Source: Bacteroidales bacterium 45-6 (lineage in GTDB: Bacteria > Bacteroidota > Bacteroidia > Bacteroidales > Dysgonomonadaceae). Taken from it: 10,500 nucleotides of DNA. Under the pieces are notes generated by a model that worked only from the letters and a program-made list of their open reading frames with translations, was not told where the DNA came from and made no database searches. Each line of letters starts with the position of its first letter. The stretch's first letter is position 1. The stretch lies in NCBI GenBank assembly GCA_001897035.1, contig MKRS01000321.1, forward strand, positions 1 to 10,500, given 5' to 3'. The translations under genes were made by a program, and so were the position numbers. Shown in pieces: positions 1 through 7,179 of this stretch.

Positions 1-1953
1 CCCGTATTTTTCGCCGAACAAGGCCATTGCACCCAATGCCTTAGCTTGGGAGATGGGCACAGAGCGGCTTTCTTCCAATTTATAGTCTTCGCGGATTTTG
101 GCATTCACCAATCTTTCCACGTTGCGGATTTCTTCGTCCGTCATTTTTTGGAAATGGGCGAAGTCGAAGCGCAACAATTCGGAAGACACATACGATCCTT
201 TTTGCTCTACGTGAGTTCCCAGCACTTCGCGCAAGGCTTCGTGTAGCAAGTGCGTGGCCGAGTGGTTGCATTCCGCTGCGGTGCGCCGTTCGGTGTCGAT
301 TTTCACCTCGAACGTTTCGGTGGGGTCGGCCGGGAGTTTGGACACCAAATGCACGGGCAAGTTGTTTTCCCGCTTGGTATCGAAAATTTCGATGGTCTCA
401 CCCGTAGCAGACACGAGGACACCGCTGTCGCCAACTTGTCCTCCCATTTCTGCATAGAAAGGGGTTTTGTCCAGCACGAGCTGGTAGTATTCCTTGTTCT
501 TTTGTTTCACCAAGCGGTAGCGGAGTATTTGTGCCTCGTTTTCCGTCAAATCGTAGCCAGTGAACGTGCTTTCTCCGTCGCGGATGCTCACCCAGTCGCC
601 TGTTTCCACGGCTGCGGCATTCCGGGCCCGTTCCTTCTGCTTTTGCATTTCGGTATCGAATCCGGCTATGTCCACCGTTAAATTGTTTTCACGGAGGATC
701 AATTCTGTGAGGTCGAGCGGAAAGCCATAGGTGTCGTAAAGCTGGAAAGCCACATTGCCGCTCAATGCCGACTTGTTTTCAGCCTTGATCTCCTCTATTT
801 GCTTGTCCAGTAGTCGTATGCCGGTTTCCAAGGTGCGGAGGAAGGAATCTTCTTCTTCCTTCATCACTTTTCCGATCAATATGTTTTGAACTTCCAATTC
901 GGGATAGGCATCGCCCATCACTTCGATCAGCGTGGGGATGAGGCGGTACATGAAAGCCTCTTTCTGTCCCAGGAAGGTGTATCCGTAACGGACAGCACGG
1001 CGAAGAATGCGGCGGATGACGTATCCAGCCTTCGCATTGGAGGGCAATTGCCCGTCGGTGATGGAAAAAGCGATGGTGCGCACATGATCGGCAATGACAC
1101 GCATGGCGATGTCCTTTTTCGTATCTTGGCCGTATTGGAACCCCGAAATTTCCCCGATTTTGTGGATGATGGTTTGGAAAATATCGGTGTCGTAGTTCGA
1201 CAATTTGCCTTGTATGGCCATGCACAGGCGTTCGAATCCCATTCCCGTGTCGATCACTTTGGCGGGCAGGCTTTCGAGCGAACCGTCGGCCTTGCGGTTG
1301 AACTGCATGAACACCAAGTTCCAGATCTCGATCACTTGCGGGTGGCTTTGGTTGACAAGCGTCAGCCCGTCCACTTTGGCCCGCTCGCTGTCGGGACGGA
1401 TGTCGATATGAATTTCGGAGCAAGGCCCGCAAGGACCCGTGTCGCCCATTTCCCAAAAATTATCTTTCTTGTTGCCGTTGATGATCCGGTCTTTGGGCAA
1501 GTATTGTTCCCAGTATCCGGCAGCCTCGTTGTCGCGCTCCAAGCCTTCCTCGGTGCTTCCCTCGAAAACGGTCACATACAGCCGGTTTTTATCCAGTTTG
1601 ATTACTTCCGCAAGGTATTCCCACGCCCATTCAATGGCTTCCTTCTTGAAATAATCGCCGAACGACCAGTTGCCCAACATCTCGAACATCGTGTGGTGGT
1701 AGGTGTCGTGCCCCACTTCCTCCAGGTCGTTGTGCTTTCCGCTCACACGGAGGCATTTCTGCGAGTCGGCCACCCGCGGATATTTGATGGGCACATTTCC
1801 CAGGATGATGTCCTTGAATTGGTTCATACCTGCATTGGTGAACATCAGCGTAGGGTCGCCTTTTATGACCATGGGGGCTGACGGTACAATCTGGTGCTGT
1901 TTCGAAGCAAAGAAGTCGGTAAACGATTTGCGTATTTCTTTGGAAGTCATCAT
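1..1953 (-). CDS. alaS: Alanyl-tRNA synthetase, N-terminal part (runs off the window's left edge)
   Basis: Cytoplasmic class II aminoacyl-tRNA synthetase that attaches alanine to tRNA-Ala and edits mischarged Ser/Gly. The frame is open from two tandem ATGs (1953 and 1950) to base 1, giving about 650 residues; the family is usually 860-880, so roughly the last quarter is outside. The N-terminus reads [14 protein letters not shown], followed by the class II core with [10 protein letters not shown] and [19 protein letters not shown]. Next come [13 protein letters not shown] near residue 170 and motif 3 GMGFERL at about 236-242. The editing-domain zinc motif HSATH lies at residues 563-567. The visible end, ALFGEKYG, falls just before the expected second zinc pair (CGGTH type), which is not in the window. 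I saw no frameshift: start, motif 3, editing motif and the last codon share one frame. Which tandem ATG is used cannot be decided. Confidence 0.97.
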   Translation of the reverse strand, partial: MMTSKEIRKSFTDFFASKQHQIVPSAPMVIKGDPTLMFTNAGMNQFKDIILGNVPIKYPRVADSQKCLRVSGKHNDLEEVGHDTYHHTMFEMLGNWSFGDYFKKEAIEWAWEYLAEVIKLDKNRLYVTVFEGSTEEGLERDNEAAGYWEQYLPKDRIINGNKKDNFWEMGDTGPCGPCSEIHIDIRPDSERAKVDGLTLVNQSHPQVIEIWNLVFMQFNRKADGSLESLPAKVIDTGMGFERLCMAIQGKLSNYDTDIFQTIIHKIGEISGFQYGQDTKKDIAMRVIADHVRTIAFSITDGQLPSNAKAGYVIRRILRRAVRYGYTFLGQKEAFMYRLIPTLIEVMGDAYPELEVQNILIGKVMKEEEDSFLRTLETGIRLLDKQIEEIKAENKSALSGNVAFQLYDTYGFPLDLTELILRENNLTVDIAGFDTEMQKQKERARNAAAVETGDWVSIRDGESTFTGYDLTENEAQILRYRLVKQKNKEYYQLVLDKTPFYAEMGGQVGDSGVLVSATGETIEIFDTKRENNLPVHLVSKLPADPTETFEVKIDTERRTAAECNHSATHLLHEALREVLGTHVEQKGSYVSSELLRFDFAHFQKMTDEEIRNVERLVNAKIREDYKLEESRSVPISQAKALGAMALFGEKYG

Positions 1954-1989
1954 ATATTGTCTGTTATGTAATCTTTTCTATTTGGGGTG

Positions 1990-1997
1990 CAAAGTTA
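1990..1997 (-). promoter_or_regulatory. Bacteroidota -7 promoter element for alaS
   Basis: On the minus strand these bases read TAACTTTG followed by CACC, an exact match to the TAnnTTTG -7 element used by the primary sigma factor of Bacteroidota. It lies about 37 bases upstream of the first alaS ATG, leaving a leader of roughly 30 nt. I see no clear TTTG -33 element at the usual spacing, but the upstream DNA is AT-rich. Confidence 0.6.
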
Positions 1998-2100
1998 ATT
2001 CAAAAAGTTTGTTTTTGAAAAGGGTGGAGGCAAAATCGCAAGAAACAAGAACCGCATTGAAAATGAGCTGTCCCATCGGGTTGAACTACTTTGATTTAAA

Positions 2101-2136
2101 CTGATCCCCGGCAATGCGCTTATTGGTTAGGATCAG
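2101..2136. repeat. Imperfect hairpin in the alaS-SDR intergenic region
   Basis: CTGATCC (2101-2107) is perfectly complementary to GGATCAG (2130-2136). CAAT and ATTG pair again further in, around a six-base loop. Neither side carries a strong T-run, so it is a poor intrinsic terminator. It lies between the divergent alaS promoter and the decayed 3' end of the SDR locus and could be a weak transcription end for that locus or a leftover repeat. Confidence 0.35.
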
Positions 2137-2162
2137 TATTGAAAGCTATTAGGAAATTAAAG

Positions 2163-2176
2163 CGGGATCTATCCCG
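2163..2176. repeat. Perfect palindrome CGGGAT-CT-ATCCCG
   Basis: Six-base arms separated by two bases. The TAG that ends the minus-strand GNAT-like remnant lies at its centre. The loop is too short for a normal hairpin stem of this length. It might be a protein-binding palindrome or the scar of the event that truncated the remnant; nothing here decides. Confidence 0.3.
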
Positions 2177-2306
2177 AATGAAGTATGCAAGGTTTAATAA
2201 CGTCCCAATTTTCATTGGTCAAAACTTTTTCAAATTGACTCCAAGTTGTTTGTCCCAATTGGTGTATTGGAATTAAGTCATTTATATTCCCCTCTCGGAT
2301 TTTTAT
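2169..2306 (-). pseudogene. Possible GNAT acetyltransferase N-terminal remnant
   Basis: A minus-strand frame of about 45 codons reads IREGNINDLIPIHQLGQTTW and continues with SQFEKVLTNENWDV before a TAG at 2169-2171. The opening IREGNINDL resembles the beta1-alpha1 start of GNAT N-acetyltransferases, which usually begin M-x-IR-x-(A/G)-x-x-xDL. The length is under a third of a GNAT (about 150 residues), so the acetyl-CoA-binding part is missing. There is no ATG. At the expected start position (2304-2306) the codon is ATA, directly over the stop of the upstream SDR gene. One G-to-A change would explain both: with ATG the two genes would have overlapped as ATGA. Family assignment is tentative; that this is decayed coding DNA is more likely than its exact identity. 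Confidence 0.45.
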
Positions 2307-3160
2307 TTGTTTTTCACTTCATCGTTGAAAAATTCTTCTAATCTCTCGTTCCCAAATTGAGGGGCTTGCATATCCATAACCATAGTGGTCATAAAAAATT
2401 CAATCGGGCCATAGGTTTTAGAACTTGTAAAAGTCCGAACACACCAAAGAGCAAATTTCCTAATCCAATCAGGGAAATGAACGATTTTAATTTTCTTTCC
2501 GTATGCTTTCAATGCTAACTCTGCAATCTCATTTTGTGAAAGTAAATCAGGACCACCGATATTAATTTCTTTTTTATCTTGATTGATGGCATCAACAACT
2601 TCTTTTGCTAAATCTTTTCCGTGAATTGGGTTTAGTTTTAATTTCCCGTCTCCAAACAAATATACTTTTCCACCTTTAGCCATTTTTAGAAAATCTGCCA
2701 TGTCCGAGAAGAATCCATTTGGCCGAACTATGCAGTAATCTAATCCAGATGACTTTAGATAATCTACTAATTTTTCTTTTGCCTCGCAAATTTGTAGATG
2801 TCTGAGTTTTTCTCCGTTTAGAACGGAAATATAAATGAATTTTTTGACGCCACTTTTTTTTGCTTCATCAATCAGATTTGCATTCGCCTGATAATCGACA
2901 TCCATATATGTTAACCCGTCTTTTTGCCTTGTGATTCCTACTGTGCTAATGACAATATCTACGTTTGCGCAAATATTTTTTAAGCTATCAGGGTTTGTTA
3001 CTTGTGCCTCGATAATTTCCAGGTTTGGGGCTTTTAGTTTTACTTTATCTTTATTGCGAACAATTATCTTCGTTTCATAATCTTTGTCTATTAATTCTTT
3101 AGTTATAAACCTTCCTAAATATCCGGTTGCTCCCGCTAATAATATTTTTTCTTTAGTCAT
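2303..3160 (-). CDS. Atypical SDR / NmrA-like NAD(P)-binding protein
   Basis: A 285-residue soluble Rossmann-fold protein. It opens MTKEKILLAGATGYLGRF, with the dinucleotide-binding GxxGxxG at residues 10-16. Further Rossmann features follow: ISTVG near 71-75, FIYISVLNG near 108-116, IVRPNGFFSD near 144-153 and a GDGKLKLNPIHGKDLA segment typical of NmrA-like/atypical extended SDRs. The catalytic YxxxK of classical SDRs is not evident, so it may be a sensor or a reductase/isomerase of unknown substrate. Base composition is clearly AT-rich compared with alaS and metK, and all remnants around it share that composition and strand, suggesting acquisition as part of a foreign segment. The ATG at 3160 sits just before the Rossmann strand, so the start is well supported. 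I see no good TAnnTTTG promoter upstream. Substrate unknown. Confidence 0.85.
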   Translation of the reverse strand: MTKEKILLAGATGYLGRFITKELIDKDYETKIIVRNKDKVKLKAPNLEIIEAQVTNPDSLKNICANVDIVISTVGITRQKDGLTYMDVDYQANANLIDEAKKSGVKKFIYISVLNGEKLRHLQICEAKEKLVDYLKSSGLDYCIVRPNGFFSDMADFLKMAKGGKVYLFGDGKLKLNPIHGKDLAKEVVDAINQDKKEINIGGPDLLSQNEIAELALKAYGKKIKIVHFPDWIRKFALWCVRTFTSSKTYGPIEFFMTTMVMDMQAPQFGNERLEEFFNDEVKNK

Positions 3161-3199
3161 ATTTGTAATAATTTAAAAGTTTTATACCGTTTTCATTAA

Positions 3200-3211
3200 G
3201 TTGCACACAAC
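3200..3211. repeat. Short palindrome GTTG-n4-CAAC upstream of the SDR gene
   Basis: GTTGCACACAAC has four-base arms around CACA. It sits about 40 bases upstream of the SDR start within 130 bases (3161-3289) that have no convincing reading frame. Core-like GTT/AAC ends flank small genes in integron cassettes and in scattered Bacteroidota intergenic elements. With no second copy visible here, this remains only a resemblance. Confidence 0.2.
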
Positions 3212-3289
3212 AGTTCGGGTATTGCTGAAGCCAGGGGGGGAGCGCCAATCTTCAATAGAAATACTCAAGTTCAAATATAGCCAAAAAGT

Positions 3290-3676
3290 TTAATTGAATT
3301 CTTTAAAGCCCAGATTTTGGCAATACATTGTTAGTGGTAGCATCTGTTTCAGTTTGCCAATTGTCATCTCCATTTTCTTCCAGCTAATTTCTCTCAACAA
3401 TGTTGATAGTTTTGGAAAGTCCTTGTAAGTCTCGTAAAACTGCTTCATTCTCCATATATTCTTGTTGGAGAAGCCTTTTATTTCGGGTTCATGTTTCTGT
3501 ATAAAATTGGCTAATTCTGTTACAACAGAGTCGCCCCACTCAGATTGATCAATTTTCTTACTGATATATTCTCCGATATTCCATTAGAGGTTTATTAGTT
3601 AAGCATTTACGGCTTTTATTGCATTAGCCCGAGATTGTTTGATTAGCAGAATTATATCTGTAAAACGATTGTCCAT
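3290..3676 (-). pseudogene. Decayed DUF1016/YhcG-type gene, N-terminal domain only
   Basis: From the ATG at 3676 the minus strand reads MDNRFTDIILLIKQSRANAI, then LINL, WNIGEYISKKIDQSEWGD, EPEIKGFSNKNIWRMKQFYE and KLSTLLREISW. This order matches the DUF1016 N-terminal helical domain of YhcG-type proteins, whose C-terminal half is a PDDEXK nuclease domain. Two in-frame TAA codons interrupt it at codons 26 (3599-3601) and 31 (3584-3586). They stand where the family would have an acidic or polar residue and the Tyr of LINLYW, so single-base nonsense changes are the simple explanation. After W99 the sequence departs from the family and stops at 3290-3292, so the nuclease domain is absent. Full-length relatives are about 330-380 residues. 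I judge it non-functional. Confidence 0.8.
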
Positions 3677-3695
3677 TTTTTATTTCTATATGCTA

Positions 3696-3703
3696 CAAAT
3701 TTA
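3696..3703 (-). promoter_or_regulatory. Relic -7 promoter element of the DUF1016 remnant
   Basis: The minus strand reads TAAATTTG, a match to TAnnTTTG, 20 bases upstream of the remnant's ATG. No clear -33 partner is visible. The motif is AT-rich and could occur by chance in this DNA, but its position is what a real promoter would have. Confidence 0.35.
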
Positions 3704-3797
3704 TGCTTTTTCAGTCGTGTTTGTCTTTGGGAATCAGTTTTCTGATATTACTGATAACGGTTTTATAGGTAAGAAGTTGTGGCTTTGTAATCCCGAA

Positions 3798-3820
3798 ACT
3801 TTCGATTAAATATCGAAAAT
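3798..3820. repeat. Small hairpin in the 3704-3867 gap
   Basis: TTTCGAT (3800-3806) and ATCGAAA (3812-3818) are perfectly complementary around a five-base loop. No T-run follows on either strand in terminator position. The surrounding 3704-3867 stretch has no reading frame I believe in. Confidence 0.35.
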
Positions 3821-3867
3821 CAAAAGCACAAAATGAATTTTACATTAAGCCCTAAAATCCCAATTAG

Positions 3868-3987
3868 TTAAAAGATCTCCTTTTCCATTGTTCTAAACTC
3901 TTGCCACTGGTTTTGGTAAACTGGCTTCCCCTGCCTTGCTCGATTGGTTCTATCACCTGATGTGAGTTCTTTGATTTCGGCATCGGT
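3868..3987 (-). pseudogene. Unrecognised C-terminal coding remnant (39 residues)
   Basis: The minus strand carries an open frame ending TAA at 3868-3870. It contains TDAEIKELTSGDRTNR, then ARQGKPVYQNQWQEFRTMEK and ends EIF. The mix of charged, aromatic and amide residues looks like a genuine soluble protein tail, unlike the other frames here. There is no start codon near its upstream end. The frame enters a run of nine A/T pairs (3988-3996), and beyond this the DNA changes to a GC-richer stretch, so the rest of the gene seems lost or displaced. I do not recognise the family. It could also be a chance open frame. Confidence 0.35.
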
Positions 3988-4097
3988 AAAAAAAAACGGC
4001 GACGTGGGAGGAGGCGTTTGCGGACTGCTACGTGAAAAAAATAGGGCATTTACAATTTATTTGCGGCAGGCTGCGTTTTCCGATAAGAAAAAAGAAT

Positions 4098-4105
4098 TAT
4101 CTTTG
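4098..4105 (+). promoter_or_regulatory. Bacteroidota -7 promoter element for metK
   Basis: TATCTTTG is an exact match to TAnnTTTG. A T-rich GTTTTC ends 17 bases upstream (4080) and may serve as a weak -33 region. Transcription would begin near 4110, giving a leader of about 125 nt before metK, which is long for this group. The rest of 3996-4097 has no gene I can support. Confidence 0.6.
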
Positions 4106-4184
4106 TCTCGAATATTTATAGGGTGGATAGATTTGTTATGATTGCAACCACAAGAAAAAATGCTAAACCGTTGATTTCTCGACG

Positions 4185-4223
4185 ATGCACTTCCGATTCT
4201 ATTCCCCAGCATCAACCATTTAA
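4185..4223 (+). CDS. Possible 12-codon leader peptide upstream of metK
   Basis: A complete small ORF encodes MHFRFYSPASTI and ends TAA 12 bases before the metK ATG, inside the predicted metK leader. Its position fits a translated leader or uORF acting on metK by translational coupling or attenuation. The peptide contains no methionine beyond the start, so a simple methionine-starvation stalling mechanism is not suggested. A chance ORF of this length is quite possible; the case rests on position and the unusually long leader. Confidence 0.25.
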   Translation: MHFRFYSPASTI

Positions 4224-4235
4224 AATTAAACATTT

Positions 4236-5540
4236 ATGAGTTATTTCTTTACTTCGGAATCCGTTTCCGAAGGCCACCCCGATAAGGTAGCTGACCAAAT
4301 TTCGGATGCTTTGCTTGATGAATTCATCGCATACGACCCGAATTCGAAAGTAGCTTGCGAAACATTAGTGACAACCGGCCAGGTAGTTTTGGCGGGTGAG
4401 GTCAAATCGAAGGCTTACGTGGACGTGCAGGAAATTGCACGCGGCGTGATTGAACGCATCGGCTACACCAAGAGCGAGTACCAGTTTGAAGCTAAATCCT
4501 GTGGCGTGTTGTCGGCCATCCACGAACAGTCGGACGACATCAACCGTGGCGTTGACCAAAAAGTGGATCCCATGGATCAGGGAGCTGGCGACCAAGGGAT
4601 GATGTTCGGCTATGCCACTAAGGAAACCACCAACTACATGCCTTTGGCGTTGGACTTGTCGCACGCTTTGCTGCTGGAATTGGCACAAATCCGCAAGCAC
4701 GAACTTGCCTTGATGCCTTACCTGCGTCCCGATGCCAAATCACAAGTGACCATCGAGTACGACGACAACGGGACTCCCATCCGGATAGACACCATCGTGG
4801 TATCCACCCAGCACGACGAATTTGTGCTTCCCGAAAACGGCTCGAAAGAAGCCGCAGATAAGGCTGACAAAGCGATGCAGGACAAAATCCGCGAAGACAT
4901 CATCAGCATTCTGATTCCCCGGGTGAAGGAAAAATACAAATTCAATGCCGATGTGGCGAAGCTGTTTGGAACGGAGATCAAATACCACATCAATCCTACC
5001 GGAAAATTTGTGATCGGCGGCCCTCACGGAGACACGGGCTTGACAGGTCGTAAGATCATTGTCGATACTTATGGAGGAAAAGGTGCACACGGCGGTGGAG
5101 CTTTTTCAGGAAAAGATCCTTCGAAGGTGGACCGTTCGGCAGCGTATGCAAGTCGGCACATTGCCAAGAACTTGGTGGCGGCAGGAGTTGCTTCCGAGGT
5201 ATTGGTGCAAGTGTCGTATGCGATCGGTGTGGCTGCCCCGATGAACATCTACATCAACACCTACGGCAAAAGCAATGTGGCCCAATCCGATGGCGAGATC
5301 GCGAAGGTGGTTTCCAGCTTGTTCGACATGCGCCCCAAAGCCATCGAGCAACGTTTGAAACTGCGCAACCCGATTTATTCCGAAACGGCTGCCTACGGGC
5401 ATGTGGGCCGCGAACCGGAAGTGGTGGTGAAAACTTTTGTGTCACGTTATAATCCTGAACCTCTGAAACTTGAAGTGGAATTGTTCACTTGGGAAAAATT
5501 AGACTACGTTGACAAGATTAAAAAAGCATTTAATTTGTAA
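4236..5540 (+). CDS. metK: S-adenosylmethionine synthetase
   Basis: Cytoplasmic enzyme forming S-adenosylmethionine from methionine and ATP, the cell's main methyl donor. The 434-residue frame is complete. Signature sites are GHPDK at residues 13-17, GAGDQG at 116-121 (adenine-binding hexapeptide) and the phosphate-binding loop GGGAFSGKD at 286-294. [23 protein letters not shown], the usual third-domain segment, lies just before the loop (about 251-273). A length of about 430 is common in Bacteroidota, versus about 384 in E. coli. The start fits because the canonical [11 protein letters not shown] begins at residue 7. The ATG follows an AT-rich stretch without a Shine-Dalgarno sequence, as is usual here. 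Composition is balanced, in sharp contrast to the island upstream. An 81-base gap with a hairpin separates it from the next gene. Confidence 0.98.
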   Translation: MSYFFTSESVSEGHPDKVADQISDALLDEFIAYDPNSKVACETLVTTGQVVLAGEVKSKAYVDVQEIARGVIERIGYTKSEYQFEAKSCGVLSAIHEQSDDINRGVDQKVDPMDQGAGDQGMMFGYATKETTNYMPLALDLSHALLLELAQIRKHELALMPYLRPDAKSQVTIEYDDNGTPIRIDTIVVSTQHDEFVLPENGSKEAADKADKAMQDKIREDIISILIPRVKEKYKFNADVAKLFGTEIKYHINPTGKFVIGGPHGDTGLTGRKIIVDTYGGKGAHGGGAFSGKDPSKVDRSAAYASRHIAKNLVAAGVASEVLVQVSYAIGVAAPMNIYINTYGKSNVAQSDGEIAKVVSSLFDMRPKAIEQRLKLRNPIYSETAAYGHVGREPEVVVKTFVSRYNPEPLKLEVELFTWEKLDYVDKIKKAFNL

Positions 5541-5564
5541 TTTTGTAGTCTCTAATTAATAGTG

Positions 5565-5597
5565 AAGAGCTGTATTCATTTAGAGAATGCTGCTCTT
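5565..5597 (+). terminator. Hairpin after metK, possible attenuating terminator
   Basis: AAGAGC (5565-5570) pairs with GCTCTT (5592-5597), and pairing continues inward after one mismatch to ATTC/GAAT around a seven-base loop. The bases that follow (TATTTG) are only moderately T-rich, so termination may be partial and metK transcripts may read through into the LOG-family gene 25 bases further on. I see no clear TAnnTTTG element between the hairpin and that gene. Confidence 0.5.
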
Positions 5598-5621
5598 TAT
5601 TTGTAAAAAATAAAACGGAAT

Positions 5622-6209
5622 ATGGCCCAGGTTTCGTCCATTTGTGTGTATTGCGCTTCCAGTACAAAGATCGACCAGGCGTATGTTGATACGGCCAAGG
5701 AATTAGGTGTGCTTTTGGCCGAAAAGAATATTGCCTGCATCAATGGGGCTGGCAAGATGGGTCTGATGGGTGCCGTAAGCGACGCTACTTTGCAGAACAA
5801 GGGCCGGGTGGTGGGAGTGATCCCCCGGTTTATGGTCGATAATGGCTGGTTTCACGTGTCCTTGAGTGAATTGCATGTCACTGAAACCATGCACGAACGC
5901 AAACAGAAGATGGCCGAACTGGCGGACGGCTGCATAGCCCTTCCTGGTGGAATAGGTACGCTCGAAGAACTCATAGAGGTGATTACCTGGAAGCAACTCG
6001 GACTTTACAACAAACCGATCGTGATCCTCAACACGAAGAATTATTACGATCTGCTCTTGCAACTGTTGAAGCGGATGGCCGACGAAAAGTTTATGCGGCC
6101 CATGCACACCGAGCTGTGGGCTGTCGCACAAACTCCCGCAGAAGCAATCCGGCTGATTGAAGAAGCGGAGGCTTGGCCGGATAATTATGGTAAATTTGCT
6201 GCACTATAA
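5622..6209 (+). CDS. LOG-family protein (TIGR00730, nucleoside 5'-monophosphate phosphoribohydrolase type)
   Basis: A 195-residue Rossmann-like protein of the LOG / lysine-decarboxylase-like family. Members cleave N6-modified adenosine monophosphates (cytokinin ribotides), and some bacterial members act on AMP or other nucleoside monophosphates. It carries the family signature PGGIGTLEE at residues 108-116 and the upstream HERK at 91-94, which supplies the conserved Arg and Lys. It also has the N-terminal SICVYCASS nucleotide-binding strand and a GAGKMGLMG loop near 42-50. Length is typical. Older annotations call such proteins lysine decarboxylases, which is not supported. The DUF4271 gene starts 16 bases downstream, so the two are probably cotranscribed. 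The physiological substrate here is unknown. Confidence 0.93.
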   Translation: MAQVSSICVYCASSTKIDQAYVDTAKELGVLLAEKNIACINGAGKMGLMGAVSDATLQNKGRVVGVIPRFMVDNGWFHVSLSELHVTETMHERKQKMAELADGCIALPGGIGTLEELIEVITWKQLGLYNKPIVILNTKNYYDLLLQLLKRMADEKFMRPMHTELWAVAQTPAEAIRLIEEAEAWPDNYGKFAAL

Positions 6210-6225
6210 AAATGATTGAAATTAC

Positions 6226-7179
6226 ATGACAGGACTTTCACAAACAGACTCCATGCGTTCCGCTGCCGCCGACTCGATGGTGCTGGCCGTTCGAGATTCT
6301 GTGGCTGCCAATTCTACCCAATCCCACAAAGACGTTCGTCTGTTCACGGCAGAGAATTTCGCCCATTCCGCCTACATTTTCGACTACGATTCACTTTCGC
6401 TCCGGTATTCCTTGGATTCCACAGCGGTGAAGGCCTATCGAATGGACTTGCCTACTGCTGTCGGAGGAAACAAGAACGGATTCCAGGGCGATGTCATTCC
6501 GCGGATGCTCAAGCACCAGGACAGTATTTTCCTCGCGTTGTTGCTATGTTTTTTTCTGATAAGCAAGATTATACAGCGGGGCTACCGCTTCTTTTCCGAA
6601 GGGCTACGGGTGTTGTTCACCTTCCGCGAAAAAAGAGACGAGTTTAACGAAATCACGGTCAAGGAGTTCTGGGGAAACTTATTCCTTATTTTGCTTCCCG
6701 CCTTTTTGATGGCCCTGATGGGCTACCAGTACCTGCAAAGCGGCGACGACACTCTGAGGCCTGTGTCGCACATGTGGTTGACCATTGGAGGCTTTGCGCT
6801 GGTGGTGGCAGTCTTTTTATTTGTTAAATACCTTTTTTACCTTCTTGTAGGCTATACATTCGACGAGCAAGATTTTGTGCGGAAGTACTTGCGTACCTAT
6901 TTTATTTTGATTGAACTGTTTGGTGTCATGGCGTTTATCCCTGTTTTAGTACTCTTGTATGCAGGAGTCAGTCAGGAAGCTGTGCTAATTGTGATTTTGG
7001 CGTTGTTTGTGATAACAAGAATAATCCTTTTTTCACGAATTATAGTCTTTTTTTTTAACAAAAAAGTGAATTTATTATTTGGGATTGCGTACCTTTGCAG
7101 TGTTGAAATAATTCCCTACCTGCTTTTGGTTTTAGGGTTCGTTTTTATGTATAAAGAAGATTTTTTCTGTATATTATGA
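6226..7179 (+). CDS. DUF4271 multi-spanning membrane protein
   Basis: A 317-residue integral membrane protein that I place in the DUF4271 family of Bacteroidota by its topology, length and position directly before hemD. Residues 1-95 are polar and Ser/Asp-rich, with no obvious signal peptide. Strongly hydrophobic segments follow at about 100-116, 150-168, 184-208, 225-246, 251-277 and 282-308, so six membrane spans. The first is followed by a charged loop with FTFREKRDEF. Its TGA stop overlaps the hemD ATG as ATGA, implying translational coupling. Function is unknown; the recurrent coupling with uroporphyrinogen-III synthase suggests a link to tetrapyrrole metabolism or only shared expression. 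The ATG at 6226 is the first in frame close to the previous gene. Confidence 0.85.
   Translation: MTGLSQTDSMRSAAADSMVLAVRDSVAANSTQSHKDVRLFTAENFAHSAYIFDYDSLSLRYSLDSTAVKAYRMDLPTAVGGNKNGFQGDVIPRMLKHQDSIFLALLLCFFLISKIIQRGYRFFSEGLRVLFTFREKRDEFNEITVKEFWGNLFLILLPAFLMALMGYQYLQSGDDTLRPVSHMWLTIGGFALVVAVFLFVKYLFYLLVGYTFDEQDFVRKYLRTYFILIELFGVMAFIPVLVLLYAGVSQEAVLIVILALFVITRIILFSRIIVFFFNKKVNLLFGIAYLCSVEIIPYLLLVLGFVFMYKEDFFCIL
7090..7097 (+). promoter_or_regulatory. Candidate internal promoter for hemD inside the DUF4271 gene
   Basis: TACCTTTG followed by CA is an especially typical Bacteroidota -7 element. It lies about 80 bases before the hemD ATG, within codons for AYLCSV of the DUF4271 gene. The upstream 60 bases are very AT-rich, but no TTTG is seen at the normal -33 spacing. 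It is constrained by coding, so chance is a real alternative. Confidence 0.35.

Larger units (their letters stand above)
1954..2302. other. Gap between alaS and the SDR gene
   Basis: About 350 bases without an intact gene. From left to right it holds the alaS leader and -7 box (1954-1997), an unassigned stretch (1998-2100), a hairpin (2101-2136), a palindrome (2163-2176) and the GNAT-like remnant. The plus-strand frame across 1703-2104 is not credible, being mostly antisense to alaS. Confidence 0.6.
3161..4235. other. Gene-poor AT-rich region before metK with decayed genes
   Basis: About 1,075 bases with no intact gene of recognised function. It contains the DUF1016 remnant with its relic promoter, a C-terminal remnant of unknown family, short palindromes, the metK promoter and leader, and a possible 12-codon uORF. 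The stretches 3161-3289, 3704-3867 and 3997-4097 hold no reading frame I trust. Composition is low in GC up to about 3990, then becomes more balanced near 3997-4080, which may mark the right boundary of an inserted segment. Confidence 0.6.

Noticed and set aside
779..1456. Minus-strand frame of 225 codons
   Set aside because: Out-of-frame overlap within alaS on the same strand; low-complexity Arg/His-rich shadow.
886..1881. Long plus-strand frame of 331 codons
   Set aside because: Entirely antisense to alaS, whose minus-strand frame has all family motifs; composition-driven shadow frame.
3944..4141. Plus-strand frame of 65 codons just before metK
   Set aside because: Spans the poly-A run and the metK promoter, has no recognisable motif and conflicts with the minus-strand remnant.
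4106..4235. SAM riboswitch upstream of metK
   Set aside because: I looked for the conserved SAM-I and SAM-II type core segments and found none; the leader is instead AT-rich with a small ORF.
6212..6229. Five-codon ORF MIEIT overlapping the DUF4271 start as ATGA
   Set aside because: Too short to distinguish from chance, and no independent support.
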